Positions 26,800 to 35,573 of a stretch of 64,000 bases of DNA are shown here, in pieces. A program made the translations under genes and the position numbers. The stretch's first letter is position 1. Each line of letters begins with the position of its first letter. This DNA comes from UMGS1994 sp944386155 (GTDB taxonomy: Bacteria; Bacillota; Clostridia; TANB77; CAG-508), in NCBI GenBank assembly GCA_963931085.1, contig OZ006973.1, forward strand, positions 1,240,001 to 1,304,000, in the 5' to 3' direction. Below the pieces are notes generated by a model that saw only the letters and a list, made by a program, of their open reading frames with translations, was not told the DNA's origin and did no database searches.

Positions 26800-27750
26800 T
26801 TAAGCATTTTTTCTTTTTAAAATTACAAATGCTACTGATCCTAGAACTATTGTAGCTACTGCAATTCCTAAAAGATTTTCTGCACCTGTTTTTGGTGTAT
26901 CATCTTTTTCTTCTTCAACAGCTGGTTCTTCAGTTGCTGGTTCTTCTGCTCTATTAACTACTGGCTCGCCGTCTTTAGATAATTCAACAGTAAATGAATC
27001 ATCATTTATTAATTGAGCTGTAGCATCTACTTTTAAATCTTTAACTAAATCTAATACTTCTTCTTCAGTTAAATCTCCTTCTATCCATATATAAGGTTTT
27101 TCACCAGTTAAATTTACATGATATGCTGGTACTGCAACAATAATATCATCTAAACTATTTGCTTCGATTACATCAAAAATTGCTTGTAAATCTTGACCTT
27201 GATTTAAATGAAGTGTAGTTGTATTTAATGTTTCGTCTACATTAATATTATAATCTTCTCCACAAGCAACAAATTCAGCATCTCCTACTTTGTTAAATAC
27301 ATCAACAGCTTCTTTTACAGTTGTTCCTACAGGAAGATGTAATATTGTATCTGTATAGTCGATTGAAAATCCTTCTGGCATAACAAAATCAGCACTATAA
27401 GTAATATCTTTTACTTCAGGAGTAATTTTTACAGTTGCTCCTTCTGGTGCTACTGTTGCAAGCATTTCTATATTGTCAGTACTAAATTCTTTTGTAAGTG
27501 TTGCATTTATTACAGCATCACTTGCATATTGTTCATAATTATATCCTGCATTCATTTTATATGCATTCAATACATCTACTAAATCTTCTATAGTAGATTT
27601 AAACTCAATAGTTTCAACCTTTTCAGTTAAAACGACTGGTTCATTTCCAGTAATTGATACACTAGCTGCATATGATGAATTACTAAATAAGCATATACTT
27701 AATAAAATAATAGCAATTACTAGAGTGATTTTTAAAATACTTCTTTTCAT
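26800..27750 (-). CDS. Sortase-anchored surface protein (TPKTG motif), 316 residues
   Basis: A signal peptide (residues 1-29, ending S-S-Y-A-A) is followed by about 220 residues of acidic beta-rich sequence with no recognised domain, an E/P/T-rich linker (about 255-284), then TPKTG (285-289), a hydrophobic helix and a K-R-K tail. This is a complete cell-wall sorting signal; the P-x-T-G core resembles the NPxTG type used by class B sortases. The sortase gene directly follows on the same strand. The role is unknown. Confidence 0.8.
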   Translation of the reverse strand: MKRSILKITLVIAIILLSICLFSNSSYAASVSITGNEPVVLTEKVETIEFKSTIEDLVDVLNAYKMNAGYNYEQYASDAVINATLTKEFSTDNIEMLATVAPEGATVKITPEVKDITYSADFVMPEGFSIDYTDTILHLPVGTTVKEAVDVFNKVGDAEFVACGEDYNINVDETLNTTTLHLNQGQDLQAIFDVIEANSLDDIIVAVPAYHVNLTGEKPYIWIEGDLTEEEVLDLVKDLKVDATAQLINDDSFTVELSKDGEPVVNRAEEPATEEPAVEEEKDDTPKTGAENLLGIAVATIVLGSVAFVILKRKNA

Positions 27751-27902
27751 AGTATTCCCTCCTATTACTTTTTTATTTTTTACTATTTTAGTCTTTCATT
27801 TTTGCTTTCGAAGTCATTATATACAAATGTATATTTTTTTGCAATATATATTTATTTTATTTTTAATCTAAATTGTAATAATTTACATTTTTAATTCTAG
27901 TA

Positions 27903-28643
27903 TTAATTATTAATATATTTATCCATATACTCACAAACACTGCTATCACAATATTTTTTAGCAAAATCAAAAGCTTCTTTATCTCTTATTGTCCATCCAA
28001 ATATACATATACCTTTTTTTCTTAATTTTCCTATTCTACTATTTGGTAAATCTTTTATAGCATAAGAAACAAAATCTGGTTTATTATAAGAAAACAATAA
28101 TACATTTTTTAAAATCAACTTTTTAATAAAACACATTTTTTCATTAGCAAAACTTGAAGCAAGCTGACCTCTTGGAATGTCCTTGTAATTATCTTTAAAC
28201 CATTTTACAGATTTAGGATTAAAACTTTGAACAGCATATTTTCCCTTATAATCTTTTAGTAATATCATAGATTTTTCTTCTAACAATCCTGGTTTATTAT
28301 CATACTTATACTCTATTAAAAGAGGAACTCTGCCATTTACTAATTCAAGAACTTCTTTAAATAAAGGTATATGCTCATCTATATTTTCTAATTTTAAATT
28401 TTTAATTTCTTCATATGTGCAATCTTTTATGTTCTTAGACACACCCGTTAATCTTTCTAAATTATCATCATGAAAAACTACTATATTTCCATCTTTTAAT
28501 AAATGTAAATCTATTTCAATTACATACTCAAAATCTATAGCTCTTTTAAAAGCTGTAATAGAATTTTCAGGAATGCCTTTTTCTATATCATGATATCCCC
28601 TATGAGCAATTATTTTATTTTTTATAAAATCTATATTTTCCAT
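27903..28643 (-). CDS. Glycerophosphodiester phosphodiesterase
   Basis: The 246-residue protein starts with the GDPD domain: A-H-R-G-Y (residues 13-17), P-E-N-S-I-T-A-F near 25, E-I-D-L-H near 43, F-H-D-D-N-L-E-R near 58, then I-E-Y-K and a late G-W-T-I. These carry the metal ligands and catalytic His pair of enzymes that hydrolyse glycerophosphodiesters to glycerol-3-phosphate and an alcohol. No signal peptide, so probably cytosolic. The full family length is present. Confidence 0.95.
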   Translation of the reverse strand: MENIDFIKNKIIAHRGYHDIEKGIPENSITAFKRAIDFEYVIEIDLHLLKDGNIVVFHDDNLERLTGVSKNIKDCTYEEIKNLKLENIDEHIPLFKEVLELVNGRVPLLIEYKYDNKPGLLEEKSMILLKDYKGKYAVQSFNPKSVKWFKDNYKDIPRGQLASSFANEKMCFIKKLILKNVLLFSYNKPDFVSYAIKDLPNSRIGKLRKKGICIFGWTIRDKEAFDFAKKYCDSSVCEYMDKYINN

Positions 28644-28689
28644 TTTATCTCCTAAATATTTTTAAAAAATTAGTATAATTTAATATGTT

Positions 28690-29448
28690 TTAATATGTTA
28701 AATATGCCATTTCTCCAGTATATAAATTCACAAAAACACATACCTTTTCTTTTATCTCATAATTTTTCATATAATCAAATGTTATAATCCAAAAATCTTC
28801 AAAATCACATGAATATTTTATTGTAGTATCTTCTATATCATCAATATTTACAAGCTCTGCTGTTACATTTGCTATATAATCACATTTAAATTTATCTTTT
28901 ACAATTTTTAAAGCCCCATCTTTAGAAACTTTATCATCTTCTCTAAAATCCTCTATCACATCATAATTATTTAAATATTCATACTGTTTAGCTTCTTTTA
29001 CAAAAATGTATGGCTCATATAATCTATATGCACACATTCCAAGATAAATTAAAACAAATACTATTGCTATTATTAATTTCTTCTTATTTGATTTTATAAG
29101 TAACAAAGAAATTATCTCTAAATAAATAAGTAGCTGTCCTACTGAAAAAACAAAAGAAGAATTCATATATCCTAAATTTATTTTTGCAAATTTAAAAAAT
29201 CCTAAAAAATGAACATATGCATTTTCATTTTTTACTATTATATTGTATATATCTATTATAGTTGCAAATGCAACTATTCCTATAATTAATATACATATAT
29301 TTTTAATATTTTTTATTTTGCTTTTATCTATATTTTCTTTGCTACTTTTCTTTAATTTTTTTCTTATAAAATCTGATATAATATAAAACATTATATATAT
29401 AATAATAATGAGTATACTTACAGTTATTATTTCATTTATTAAATTCAT
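28690..29448 (-). CDS. Hypothetical membrane protein, 252 residues, PepSY-like C-terminus
   Basis: About four to five hydrophobic helices fill residues 5-150, followed by an extracytoplasmic domain of 100 residues. The latter has G-A-L-K-I-V-K-D-K-F and ends F-V-N-L-Y-T-G-E-M-A-Y-L, a layout that resembles a PepSY-like fold; this is tentative. It lies 46 bases before the GDPD gene on the same strand and may share its transcript. Confidence 0.5.
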   Translation of the reverse strand: MNLINEIITVSILIIIIYIMFYIISDFIRKKLKKSSKENIDKSKIKNIKNICILIIGIVAFATIIDIYNIIVKNENAYVHFLGFFKFAKINLGYMNSSFVFSVGQLLIYLEIISLLLIKSNKKKLIIAIVFVLIYLGMCAYRLYEPYIFVKEAKQYEYLNNYDVIEDFREDDKVSKDGALKIVKDKFKCDYIANVTAELVNIDDIEDTTIKYSCDFEDFWIITFDYMKNYEIKEKVCVFVNLYTGEMAYLTY

Positions 29449-29527
29449 ATTAATCTCCTATTCATATTTATATTTTAAACTTGAATCCCAAATATATAAA
29501 TTTAATTAATGTTATCACAAAATTTAA

Positions 29528-29570
29528 AAAAATAGAAGTTTATAACCTTGAAATCATAAACTTCTATTTT
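29528..29570 (-). terminator. Terminator of the ABC-2 exporter operon
   Basis: A 13-bp perfect stem (29531-29543 with 29556-29568) with a 12-base loop and a run of T on the minus strand, shortly after the stop at 29594. Confidence 0.8.
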
Positions 29571-29593
29571 TTAATTATTTTTATTATTTTTAA

Positions 29594-30394
29594 TTAACTC
29601 TTAAGTGCAATATTATTTCCAGATTCATACTTTTTCAAAACTATTCCAAATAATATTTTAGAAATAAGTACAAAAATTATAGTAGCAAATATAATTAATA
29701 AAAATATTTTTAAATCAAACTTTCCCATTAATCTTATTGGAAGATGAACTGCATACATAGCAGGAACTATTGTAAACATTATAAATTTTATTCCTTTTCC
29801 AAATACAGCTTCTGGATAGTTTGTAAGTGTCGCAAATAAACTTTGCTCATACACATGAGCTAGATTTTCTACATCTCCAAACCATATTGCTAAACATCTT
29901 ATGCTTACTGTAATTGCAATAGTAATTATAGTAGCAATAGCTGAATACATAAGTATTTGAAGAAAATCTAAAATATTATTTGAAACTATTACTCCAAGTA
30001 TTAATCCATATACTAAATCTCCAAAAGCTCCTACATCACATCTTGAAGTTGCTACATTAAAGAACATATTTTTAGGTTGCAAAAGATATGTATCTAACTC
30101 GCCATTTATAATATATCTATTGATTTCAGTAATTCCTCCAAAAAAGAAATGTGCAGCTCCCCAAGATATAACAGGAATTGACCAAAGATATAATATATCA
30201 TTTATTGTAATTCCAGAGATATTCCCATTATTAATTCCAAATACTACTCCCCAGAATATTAAGAAAAATCCATTATTCATCATCATAAATATAGTTTGAA
30301 GAACAAAACTTTTCTTATATTCCATACTAGATTTAATATTACAAATTAATGATTTAATTATAAAATTAATAGTATTTTTAGCCTCCATTAACAT
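29594..30394 (-). CDS. ABC-2 type permease subunit 2
   Basis: The 266-residue protein has six hydrophobic segments and the ABC-2 permease layout, with a re-entrant-type segment rich in W and G around residues 60-95 (I-P-V-I-S-W-G-A-A-H-F-F-F-G-G) and T-L-L-Q-P-K-N in the cytosolic loop. It resembles the COG3694 group, which partners a COG4587 permease and a COG4586 ATPase, exactly the set found here. The start overlaps the end of subunit 1. Substrate unknown. Confidence 0.85.
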   Translation of the reverse strand: MLMEAKNTINFIIKSLICNIKSSMEYKKSFVLQTIFMMMNNGFFLIFWGVVFGINNGNISGITINDILYLWSIPVISWGAAHFFFGGITEINRYIINGELDTYLLQPKNMFFNVATSRCDVGAFGDLVYGLILGVIVSNNILDFLQILMYSAIATIITIAITVSIRCLAIWFGDVENLAHVYEQSLFATLTNYPEAVFGKGIKFIMFTIVPAMYAVHLPIRLMGKFDLKIFLLIIFATIIFVLISKILFGIVLKKYESGNNIALKS

Positions 30395-31148
30395 TTATTT
30401 TTCTTACCCCTTTCATATACATTATTCTAATTATTCCATATAAAACTAAGCCTGACAAAATCTCTAATATCAGTAGCTTTATAGCTTCTGCTGTATTAAA
30501 TTTAGTAAAAATCCTTGCAGGAGCATAAATTAAATATGTTGTAGGTAAAAAACTAAATATTTTTTGAATAATTGATGGATAAAATTCAAGTGGTGTAAAA
30601 ACTAAAAAAAATGTAAACTTTTGAATTATTAACCAAAATGAACTATTCTCCTCTGTAAAAAATGCAATTAATCCTACAAAAGTCTGGATTAATATTCCTA
30701 TAAATATTCCTATTATCGAAGCTACTAGTGTAAAAATTATACTTTCAAAAGTTATATTTATAGGTCCTACTAATATAAATCCTAGTAGTATTGCAAATAT
30801 TAGATTTACAAAAGCTTTTATATATACAGATGAATTTTCTGCTATTGTATAATTTACAAAATCAACTGGCCTTATTAGCATATTTGCTATTGTACCGTTT
30901 TTTACCATCTCTCCTATTTTCTTATATGACTTAAAAGTTGAATAAGTTATAAATTCAGCAATTATTATGTACCAAATTAATTCTTCTCTTGTATATCCTG
31001 CAACTTCTTTACCTTTTAAAATATAATCCCATAATTCATTAAATACAAATATATGTATTCCAAAAGAGATAAGTGATACAAAATAATCTAATATAAATTT
31101 TAACTGTGTCTTCATACTATACTTAAATATTTCTATATATTTTCTCAT
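30378..31148 (-). CDS. ABC-2 type permease subunit 1
   Basis: The ATG at 31146-31148 was chosen because GGAGGAG lies six bases upstream and overlaps the end of the ATPase gene. The product (256 residues) begins M-R-K-Y-I-E-I-F-K-Y-S-M-K and has six helices, typical of the COG4587 permeases. M-L-I-R-P-V-D in the first cytosolic loop corresponds to L-L-Q-P-K-N of subunit 2. The two subunits would form a heterodimeric exporter channel. Confidence 0.85.
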   Translation of the reverse strand: MRKYIEIFKYSMKTQLKFILDYFVSLISFGIHIFVFNELWDYILKGKEVAGYTREELIWYIIIAEFITYSTFKSYKKIGEMVKNGTIANMLIRPVDFVNYTIAENSSVYIKAFVNLIFAILLGFILVGPINITFESIIFTLVASIIGIFIGILIQTFVGLIAFFTEENSSFWLIIQKFTFFLVFTPLEFYPSIIQKIFSFLPTTYLIYAPARIFTKFNTAEAIKLLILEILSGLVLYGIIRIMYMKGVRKINVNGG

Positions 31149-31149
31149 A

Positions 31150-32127
31150 TCACTCTCCTCCTTCTTCTCCTTCTCCTCTTGTATAAATGTCATAAATAAC
31201 TTCTTCAAGAGGAAGTGGAAGTGCTTCTATATCAATTATATTGCCATATTTCATGAACTTCTCTAATATTTCAGACATTTTTATTTTTGAAACATCTACT
31301 TTTATAACTACTTTGTTTGCTTCTTTAGATACTATATTGTAGTCAAATTTTACATCTTCGATATTTTCATCATATATAATTTCAACAAATTTTTCTGATA
31401 GATATTCATGTTTCAATTCTTCAATGTTCTCATCTTTTATGATTTTTCCATCATCTATAATAATTATCCTGTCACAAACTTTTTCTATATCTCCTAAATC
31501 ATGACTTGTTAAAAATATAGTTGTACCAAATTTTTCATTTACATCTAATATTGCCTTTCTTACTTTTTCTTTCACCATAATATCTAATCCTATTGTTGGC
31601 TCGTCTAAAAATAATATTTCTGGATTATGAAGCATTATGGCAACTATTTCACAAATCATCCTTTGTCCTAGAGATAATTTTCTAACAGGAATTTTTACAA
31701 TTTCCTCTATTCCAAATTCTTTTACTAATTTATCTATCCTCTTCTCTAGTTCTTCTTTTTCAATATCATACATAGCACCTAATAACATATATGTATCAAT
31801 AGCAGGCAAATGCATCCAAAGTCCTGATTTTTGTCCAAACATGCATCCTATTTTATATGCTAATTTTTTTCTATCTTTAGAAGGATCAAAACCCGCTACT
31901 GTTACTTTCCCTGATGTAGGATGTATTATTCCTGTAAGCATTTTTATAGTTGTAGATTTTCCTGCACCATTTGGTCCTACAAATCCTACTATCTCACCTT
32001 TTTCTACATTAAAACTTATATTATCTACTGCTGTAAATTCTTTTTTCTCTGGAAATAAAAATCCTTTAAATCCTTTTTTTCTTATTTGTTTTATAAATAC
32101 TTTTCTCAAATTTTCTATCTCTATCAT
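31150..32127 (-). CDS. ABC transporter ATP-binding subunit
   Basis: This 325-residue protein is a complete nucleotide-binding domain: Walker A G-P-N-G-A-G-K-S-T (about residues 52-60), Q-loop F-G-Q-K-S-G, signature L-S-L-G-Q-R-M near residue 155, Walker B L-F-L-D-E-P-T-I-G-L-D and H-loop S-H-D-L-G-D. The C-terminal 90 residues are an added regulatory region. Operon order is ATPase, permease 1, permease 2, with overlapping ends, which fits a COG4586-type exporter. Substrate not predictable. Confidence 0.93.
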   Translation of the reverse strand: MIEIENLRKVFIKQIRKKGFKGFLFPEKKEFTAVDNISFNVEKGEIVGFVGPNGAGKSTTIKMLTGIIHPTSGKVTVAGFDPSKDRKKLAYKIGCMFGQKSGLWMHLPAIDTYMLLGAMYDIEKEELEKRIDKLVKEFGIEEIVKIPVRKLSLGQRMICEIVAIMLHNPEILFLDEPTIGLDIMVKEKVRKAILDVNEKFGTTIFLTSHDLGDIEKVCDRIIIIDDGKIIKDENIEELKHEYLSEKFVEIIYDENIEDVKFDYNIVSKEANKVVIKVDVSKIKMSEILEKFMKYGNIIDIEALPLPLEEVIYDIYTRGEGEEGGE

Positions 32128-32156
32128 TTTTTCTTCACCTTTTCTTTTTATCTATT

Positions 32157-32674
32157 TTATGTTTTAATCCAATATCTTTGAACTACCTTACCTTTTTTTG
32201 ATATAACTTCATTTTCAAGTATTCCTCCATTATTTATAATACTTTTTCTAGAAGCTATATTCTCTTTTTCACAACACATTAGTACTTTATCTAAGTCTAA
32301 TTCTTCCCTACAAATTTTTAAAGCTTGTTTTATCATTTCTGTTGCATATCCTTTATTTCTTCTACTTGGTCTTACTCCATCTCCTATATGACCACCATCA
32401 AACAATAATTTTTCATTTAAGCAATGTCTAATATGGACAGCTCCTACTATACAATCATCATCTTCTTCATAGGCGACATATGTGCTAGATGAAACAAAAT
32501 CCCCTATATTTATTCCTTTTGATTCATTTTCAAATGTTTCTATTGCCTCTTCAATAGTTGAAAATTCTCTACTTACAGAATACGGTATAATCTCTTCACC
32601 CGCTTCTTTCCACTCTCTTAAAAAATCGTAATATTGTTTTCAAGATTTTTTGTTAGCTTTACTAACTTCATCAT
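32157..32674 (-). pseudogene. GNAT acetyltransferase gene interrupted by a one-base deletion
   Basis: ATG at 32672-32674 (second ATG at 32671), behind GGGAGGAAAG, gives MMKLVKLTKNLEN and then runs into a stop. Adding one A in the run at 32637-32640 joins it to a frame reading K-Q-Y-Y-D-F-L-R-E-W, then a full GNAT domain: Y-V-A-Y-E-E-D, I-V-G-A-V-H-I-R-H, then G-V-R-P-S-R-R-N-K-G-Y-A-T-E-M (acetyl-CoA loop) and S-I-I-N-N-G-G at the C-terminus. The restored protein is about 172 residues. It follows a terminator-controlled leader RNA with its own strong promoter. Confidence 0.75.
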
Positions 32675-32720
32675 AATCTTTCCTCCCTACTTTTTCTTTT
32701 GCCCTTGCTTTTAGATAAAA

Positions 32721-32767
32721 CAAAAAACCTCACAAGGACTTAATGTTATTAAGACTCCTTGTAAGGC
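32721..32767 (-). terminator. Attenuator-type terminator in the GNAT leader
   Basis: On the minus strand a stem of about 17 bp (CCTTACAAGGAG...CTCC-like arms at 32750-32766 and 32728-32745) is followed by six T. It lies 50 bases upstream of the GNAT start and downstream of the promoter, so it must be bypassed for expression. Part of its 5' arm (CTTAC) can instead pair with GTAAG just upstream. Confidence 0.8.
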
Positions 32768-32846
32768 TCGTGCTTACTTCTGTGTAATAGCATATTTGCT
32801 ACCTATATCGCTCGGGTTTTCCCCTAGATATACTCCTAATATGTAT
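32767..32846 (-). promoter_or_regulatory. Unassigned structured leader RNA (candidate riboswitch or attenuator)
   Basis: About 80 bases of minus-strand RNA between the promoter and the terminator fold into short hairpins: AUAUC/GAUAU enclosing GGG-GAAAA-CCC, UAGCA-AAUA-UGCUA, and UUAC-ACAGAA-GUAA. The last competes with GUAAG/CUUAC, which in turn competes with the terminator arm. This is the layout of a ligand- or translation-sensing switch. I could not match it to a class from memory; a mini-motif such as guanidine-IV is possible but not shown. Confidence 0.55.
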
Positions 32847-32851
32847 TTTTT

Positions 32852-32880
32852 ATTTTAGCACTAGTAAAAAATTATGTCAA
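32852..32880 (-). promoter_or_regulatory. Sigma-A promoter of the GNAT leader
   Basis: On the minus strand a perfect TTGACA (32875-32880) and TAAAAT (32852-32857) are separated by 17 bases. Confidence 0.85.
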
Positions 32881-32959
32881 CATGTTTTTAAAATTTTATT
32901 TTTAATCTTACTTTTAAATCTTTATTCGTTTAAATACTTCATATAACTATAACTGTTAT

Positions 32960-33805
32960 CTAATTCCATATTATATTTAAAATTACTATTATAGATATAA
33001 AGATAGCATATGTTGATATTACATACCATATACATCTTTTTAAATCAAATTTATTATTATATTCAAAATTAGAACTAAATAATGAAAATCCTAAAGGAAA
33101 AGGTATTAAAAAACCAAAAGATACTATTTCACTTATTATGGATTGTTCAAGAGTTCCAATGGTTTCTACTGTGCTTAAAAATATATAATATAAACAAATA
33201 AAATTATTTATCATAAAATTTATAAAATATGGTAACCATTTTGTTTTTTCATCTATATCAGTTTCGTATACTCTCTTATTTAATTTCTTTTTTATAAATA
33301 TTAATAAAATTATCAAAGTAGCAAATATAATAGCTTTAAAAACATCAATCTCTATTAATTCACTCTTATTGTCATCTCCATCATTTACAATTTCCCTTTC
33401 TGGAGAATTCAAATCTATAACACAACAAGGTACAATATCATCTTCTTGTGCTGAAATAACTAATTGATTTCTTATATGTATTAGGATAGTAGCAATTAAA
33501 AATAATATTACAAATATTTTCCATATAATGTTTTTTATATTTACTTTAGTTACATATCTATCATTTATAATTGCAATATATAGAATATATGCTGTAACTG
33601 TCATTAGCAAAACACCAAATATTATAAATAATAGATTTTGCATTGTTTCAAAATTATTATTTATATAATCAATAACGTTTTTTTCCTCGTGTCTTATAAA
33701 ATATATCGCTATTATTACTAAAATAAACGATATTGCAAAAACTATTCTTGATCTCCATACATTATAAAATTTCTTTTCGTCTACATTATCAATTTTTTCT
33801 TCCAC
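32960..33805 (-). CDS. Hypothetical membrane protein, 281 residues
   Basis: No family recognised. Seven hydrophobic segments alternate with short charged loops; residues 115-155 form a soluble acidic loop (with adjacent Cys-Cys) between helices. The gene starts 4 bases after the hydA stop on the same strand and is likely at the end of the hydrogenase operon, though nothing links its function to hydrogen metabolism. No clear terminator follows it before the GNAT promoter. Confidence 0.6.
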   Translation of the reverse strand: MEEKIDNVDEKKFYNVWRSRIVFAISFILVIIAIYFIRHEEKNVIDYINNNFETMQNLLFIIFGVLLMTVTAYILYIAIINDRYVTKVNIKNIIWKIFVILFLIATILIHIRNQLVISAQEDDIVPCCVIDLNSPEREIVNDGDDNKSELIEIDVFKAIIFATLIILLIFIKKKLNKRVYETDIDEKTKWLPYFINFMINNFICLYYIFLSTVETIGTLEQSIISEIVSFGFLIPFPLGFSLFSSNFEYNNKFDLKRCIWYVISTYAIFISIIVILNIIWN

Positions 33806-33809
33806 TATT

Positions 33810-35555
33810 TTATTCTCCTAAATTATATTTTTCTCTTTTTACATAAGTAGTATGTAAAAGTTCATGAGCTTTATGACCTCCTGGCTCTCCTAAATATTCT
33901 TCATAGATTTTCTTTACTACTGGATTTTCATGTGATTTTCTAATTATACTCTTTTCATCAATAGAATATAGAGCAGATGCTCTTTTTCCTCTAATATCTA
34001 TTGTAGATCTTTCTTTAGATGTTCTTATTGGCTGACCACCACCCATAATACATCCTCCAGGGCATGCCATTATTTCAACAAATTGATAATCAGCTTTTCC
34101 TGATTTAATTTCTTCCATAATTATTTGAGCATTTTTAAGTCCTGATGCAACTACTACTTTAACTTTAGTGCCATTCATATCAACTTCAGCTCTTTTAATT
34201 CCATCCATTCCTCTTATAGACTCATATTCAAGTTTTTCAAATGCATTTCCTGTAACTTTTTCTTGAACAGTTCTTAATGCAGCTTCCATAACTCCACCTG
34301 TTACACCAAATATCGCACCAGCTCCAGTAGCTTCACCCATTGGGCTATCAAATTTGCTATCTTCTAAATCAACAAAATTAATATGAGCTTGTTTTATCAT
34401 TCTTGCAAGTTCTCTTGTTGTTAAAACAGCATCTACATCATCATATCCTGCACCTTGCATATCATCTCTTGTTCTTTCAAACTTTTTAGCAATACATGGC
34501 ATTACTGAAACTACAAATATTTTAGCTGGATCAATTTTTTCTTTTTCTGCAAAATAAGTTTTTATTAAAGCTCCAAACATTTGATGTGGTGATTTACATG
34601 AAGATAAATGAGGAATTAATTCAGGATAGTTCATCTCTATATATTTTACCCATCCTGGACTACAAGAAGTAATCATTGGAAGAACTCCATTATTTTTAAA
34701 TCTTTCTAAAAATTCATTTCCTTCTTCAATTATTGTAAAATCTGCTCCTGTATTTGTATCAAATACTTTATCAAATCCTAAATGTTTTAAAGCAGACACC
34801 ATTTTACCTGTTACATTAGTACCTATTGACATTCCGAACTCTTCACCTAAGGCTGCTCTTACTGCAGGGGCTGTTTGAACTACTACATAAGTGTCTTCAT
34901 CTCTCAATTTACTCCATACGATTTCTGTTGAATCTTTTTCCTTTAAAGCTCCTACTGGACATGCTTCTATACATTGACCACAAAAAGTACAATTTACATC
35001 ATTTAAGCTTTTATTTTCTACTGTTGATATACAAGATTCAAAACCTCTATTTACACAATCAATAGCTCCTATTCCTTGAACATTTTTACATGTAGCTACA
35101 CATCTTCTACATAATATACATTTATTAAAATCTCTTACTATTGATGGAGATATATCATCTATTTTATGTCTGTTTCTAGATCCTTGATATTTTATCTCAT
35201 CTACATAAAACTCTTGAGCTAATTTTTGTAGTTCACATGTACCATTTCTTGTACAAGTTAAACATTCTCTATCATGGTTTGATAATATTAAATCCAGTAC
35301 TATTTTTCTAGCTTCAATTACAGCTGGAGTGCTTGTTTTTACAACCATTCCTTCAGCTACTTTTTGAATACATGCAGTAGCAAATCCTCGATTTCCTTCA
35401 ACTTCTACTACACACATTCTACAATCTCCAACTTCATTTATATCTTTTAAGAAACAAAGAGTTGGAATATCTATATTAATCTTTCTTGCCGCTTCTAAAA
35501 TTGTTGTACCTTCTTCTACTTCTACAGGAATTCCATTTATCGTTAAATGAACCAT
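33810..35555 (-). CDS. hydA: NADH-linked electron-bifurcating [FeFe]-hydrogenase, catalytic subunit HydA
   Basis: The 581-residue protein has a 2Fe-2S domain (C34, C45, C48, C62), a His-Cys 4Fe-4S site (H94-C98-C101-C107), two 4Fe-4S ferredoxin sites (C146-C156 region and C189-C199 region), then the H-cluster domain with T-S-C-S-P-G-W (296-302), M-P-C-I-A-K-K-F-E (352-360) and M-A-C-P-G-G-C near residue 495. The length and domain order match trimeric HydABC enzymes of anaerobes that couple NADH and ferredoxin oxidation to H2 production. AAAGGAG precedes the ATG. Follows hydB by 18 bases. Confidence 0.96.
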   Translation of the reverse strand: MVHLTINGIPVEVEEGTTILEAARKINIDIPTLCFLKDINEVGDCRMCVVEVEGNRGFATACIQKVAEGMVVKTSTPAVIEARKIVLDLILSNHDRECLTCTRNGTCELQKLAQEFYVDEIKYQGSRNRHKIDDISPSIVRDFNKCILCRRCVATCKNVQGIGAIDCVNRGFESCISTVENKSLNDVNCTFCGQCIEACPVGALKEKDSTEIVWSKLRDEDTYVVVQTAPAVRAALGEEFGMSIGTNVTGKMVSALKHLGFDKVFDTNTGADFTIIEEGNEFLERFKNNGVLPMITSCSPGWVKYIEMNYPELIPHLSSCKSPHQMFGALIKTYFAEKEKIDPAKIFVVSVMPCIAKKFERTRDDMQGAGYDDVDAVLTTRELARMIKQAHINFVDLEDSKFDSPMGEATGAGAIFGVTGGVMEAALRTVQEKVTGNAFEKLEYESIRGMDGIKRAEVDMNGTKVKVVVASGLKNAQIIMEEIKSGKADYQFVEIMACPGGCIMGGGQPIRTSKERSTIDIRGKRASALYSIDEKSIIRKSHENPVVKKIYEEYLGEPGGHKAHELLHTTYVKREKYNLGE

Positions 35556-35573
35556 TTTATTTCTCCTTTCTAA

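Noticed and set aside
32767..32846. c-di-GMP-I riboswitch upstream of the GNAT gene, suggested by UAGGUAGC
   Set aside because: The other conserved c-di-GMP-I blocks (CACGCACAGGGCAAACC-like and the tetraloop arm) are missing.
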